Shown here one piece after another: positions 28,742 through 28,816 of a stretch of 28,816 bases of DNA (position 1 is the first letter of the stretch; each line of letters begins with the position of its first letter). The stretch is from Chara braunii (taxonomy: Eukaryota; Streptophyta; Charophyceae; Charales; Characeae), in assembly GCA_003427395.1 (NCBI GenBank), contig BFEA01000538.1, forward strand, positions 990,037-1,018,852, read 5' to 3'. The notes under the pieces are model-generated. The model saw only the letters and a program-made list of their open reading frames with translations, did no database searches and was not told the DNA's origin. The position numbers were made by a program, and so were the translations under genes.

Positions 28742-28816
<75 letters not shown>
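28603..28816. repeat. Right terminal module and (CT)n
   Basis: CCGCCGACTGTTTGGCACTTC and GTGGTCAGTCAC are the inverse of left-arm 15460-15500 sequence. A palindrome lies at 28713-28734 (arms AACTGCGA and TCGCAGTT), followed by GTTCAACTAGAGTC and pure CT from 28744 to the window end. Confidence 0.85.

Larger units (their letters stand above)
15296..28816. mobile_element. Putative large DNA transposon with long complex inverted terminal repeats (right end at window edge)
   Basis: The left arm (about 15296-17253) and right arm (about 26271-28816) are inverted relatives. Anchor matches: 16057-16114 versus the reverse complement of 27434-27491 differ at one of 58 positions; GAC(T)CTAGTTGAAC beside the GA/CT tracts at 15335 and 28738; the GTGCCAAACAGTCGGCGGTC region at 15482 versus 28597-28615; the ~275 bp repeats; GGCTTGTCATTTG at 16382 versus about 27292. 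Between the arms lie genes C, B1, B2 and D (minus) and E, F, G and a Ulp1-like protease (plus). Long TIRs and captured Ulp1-like proteases are known in plant Mutator-like elements (Kaonashi type), but no DDE transposase was recognised here, so the superfamily is undetermined. Target-site duplications cannot be read. Confidence 0.7.

Overview
This is a repeat-rich eukaryotic nuclear window with no bacterial-style operons. The evidence is long di- and tetranucleotide microsatellites, a satellite array, long inverted repeats, splice-acceptor-like AGs before start codons, a Ulp1/SENP-type SUMO protease and many decayed gene copies. The species cannot be fixed from sequence alone. A large-genome alga of the charophyte type would fit, but that is only a guess. 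Both ends of the window run into GA/CT microsatellite, so it looks like a contig that broke in simple repeats.

Layout. Positions 1-1750 are simple sequence: GA, GT, CAAT, poly-A/T and a four-fold G/C-hairpin composite repeat. Positions 2049-6660 are five tandem ~0.9 kb satellite monomers in which two monomer types alternate, a dimeric higher-order repeat. Positions 6660-8760 are mostly unremarkable, with one ~157 bp tandem pair. Positions 8760-11140 hold ~1 kb and ~0.7 kb direct repeats carrying GA tracts, related to the arms of the element further right. Positions 11141-15095 carry four minus-strand copies of an unrecognised gene family (family A). One is intact (290 aa), two are full length but each broken by two stop codons, and one is only a 3' half.

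The main structure is at 15296-28816. Two complex arms (about 15.3-17.25 kb and 26.3-28.8 kb) are inverted copies of each other. Each is built from a terminal GA/CT tract, ~275 bp subterminal repeats (two on the left, four on the right), a palindrome-bearing module, a core, and inner tandem repeats (318 bp x2 or 458 bp x2). They enclose about 8-9 kb of coding sequence. On the minus strand are gene C, paralogues B1 and B2, and gene D. On the plus strand are the long acidic/Gly-rich ORF E, its continuation F, and a Ulp1-like cysteine protease with an N-terminal partner ORF. I read this as a large DNA transposon with long terminal inverted repeats and a SUMO-protease cargo. No transposase domain was recognised, and the right end coincides with the window end.

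Running through both the arms and the spacers is a ~22 bp palindromic motif (AAGTGCGA...TCGCACTT and variants) at about 20 sites, several of them just 3' of gene stops. Many reading frames are interrupted by single nonsense codons with the frame otherwise kept, and the protease has one frameshift. The element therefore looks largely decayed, recoded or imperfectly assembled. Exon structures are unknown, so coding coordinates are open-frame limits rather than proven gene models.
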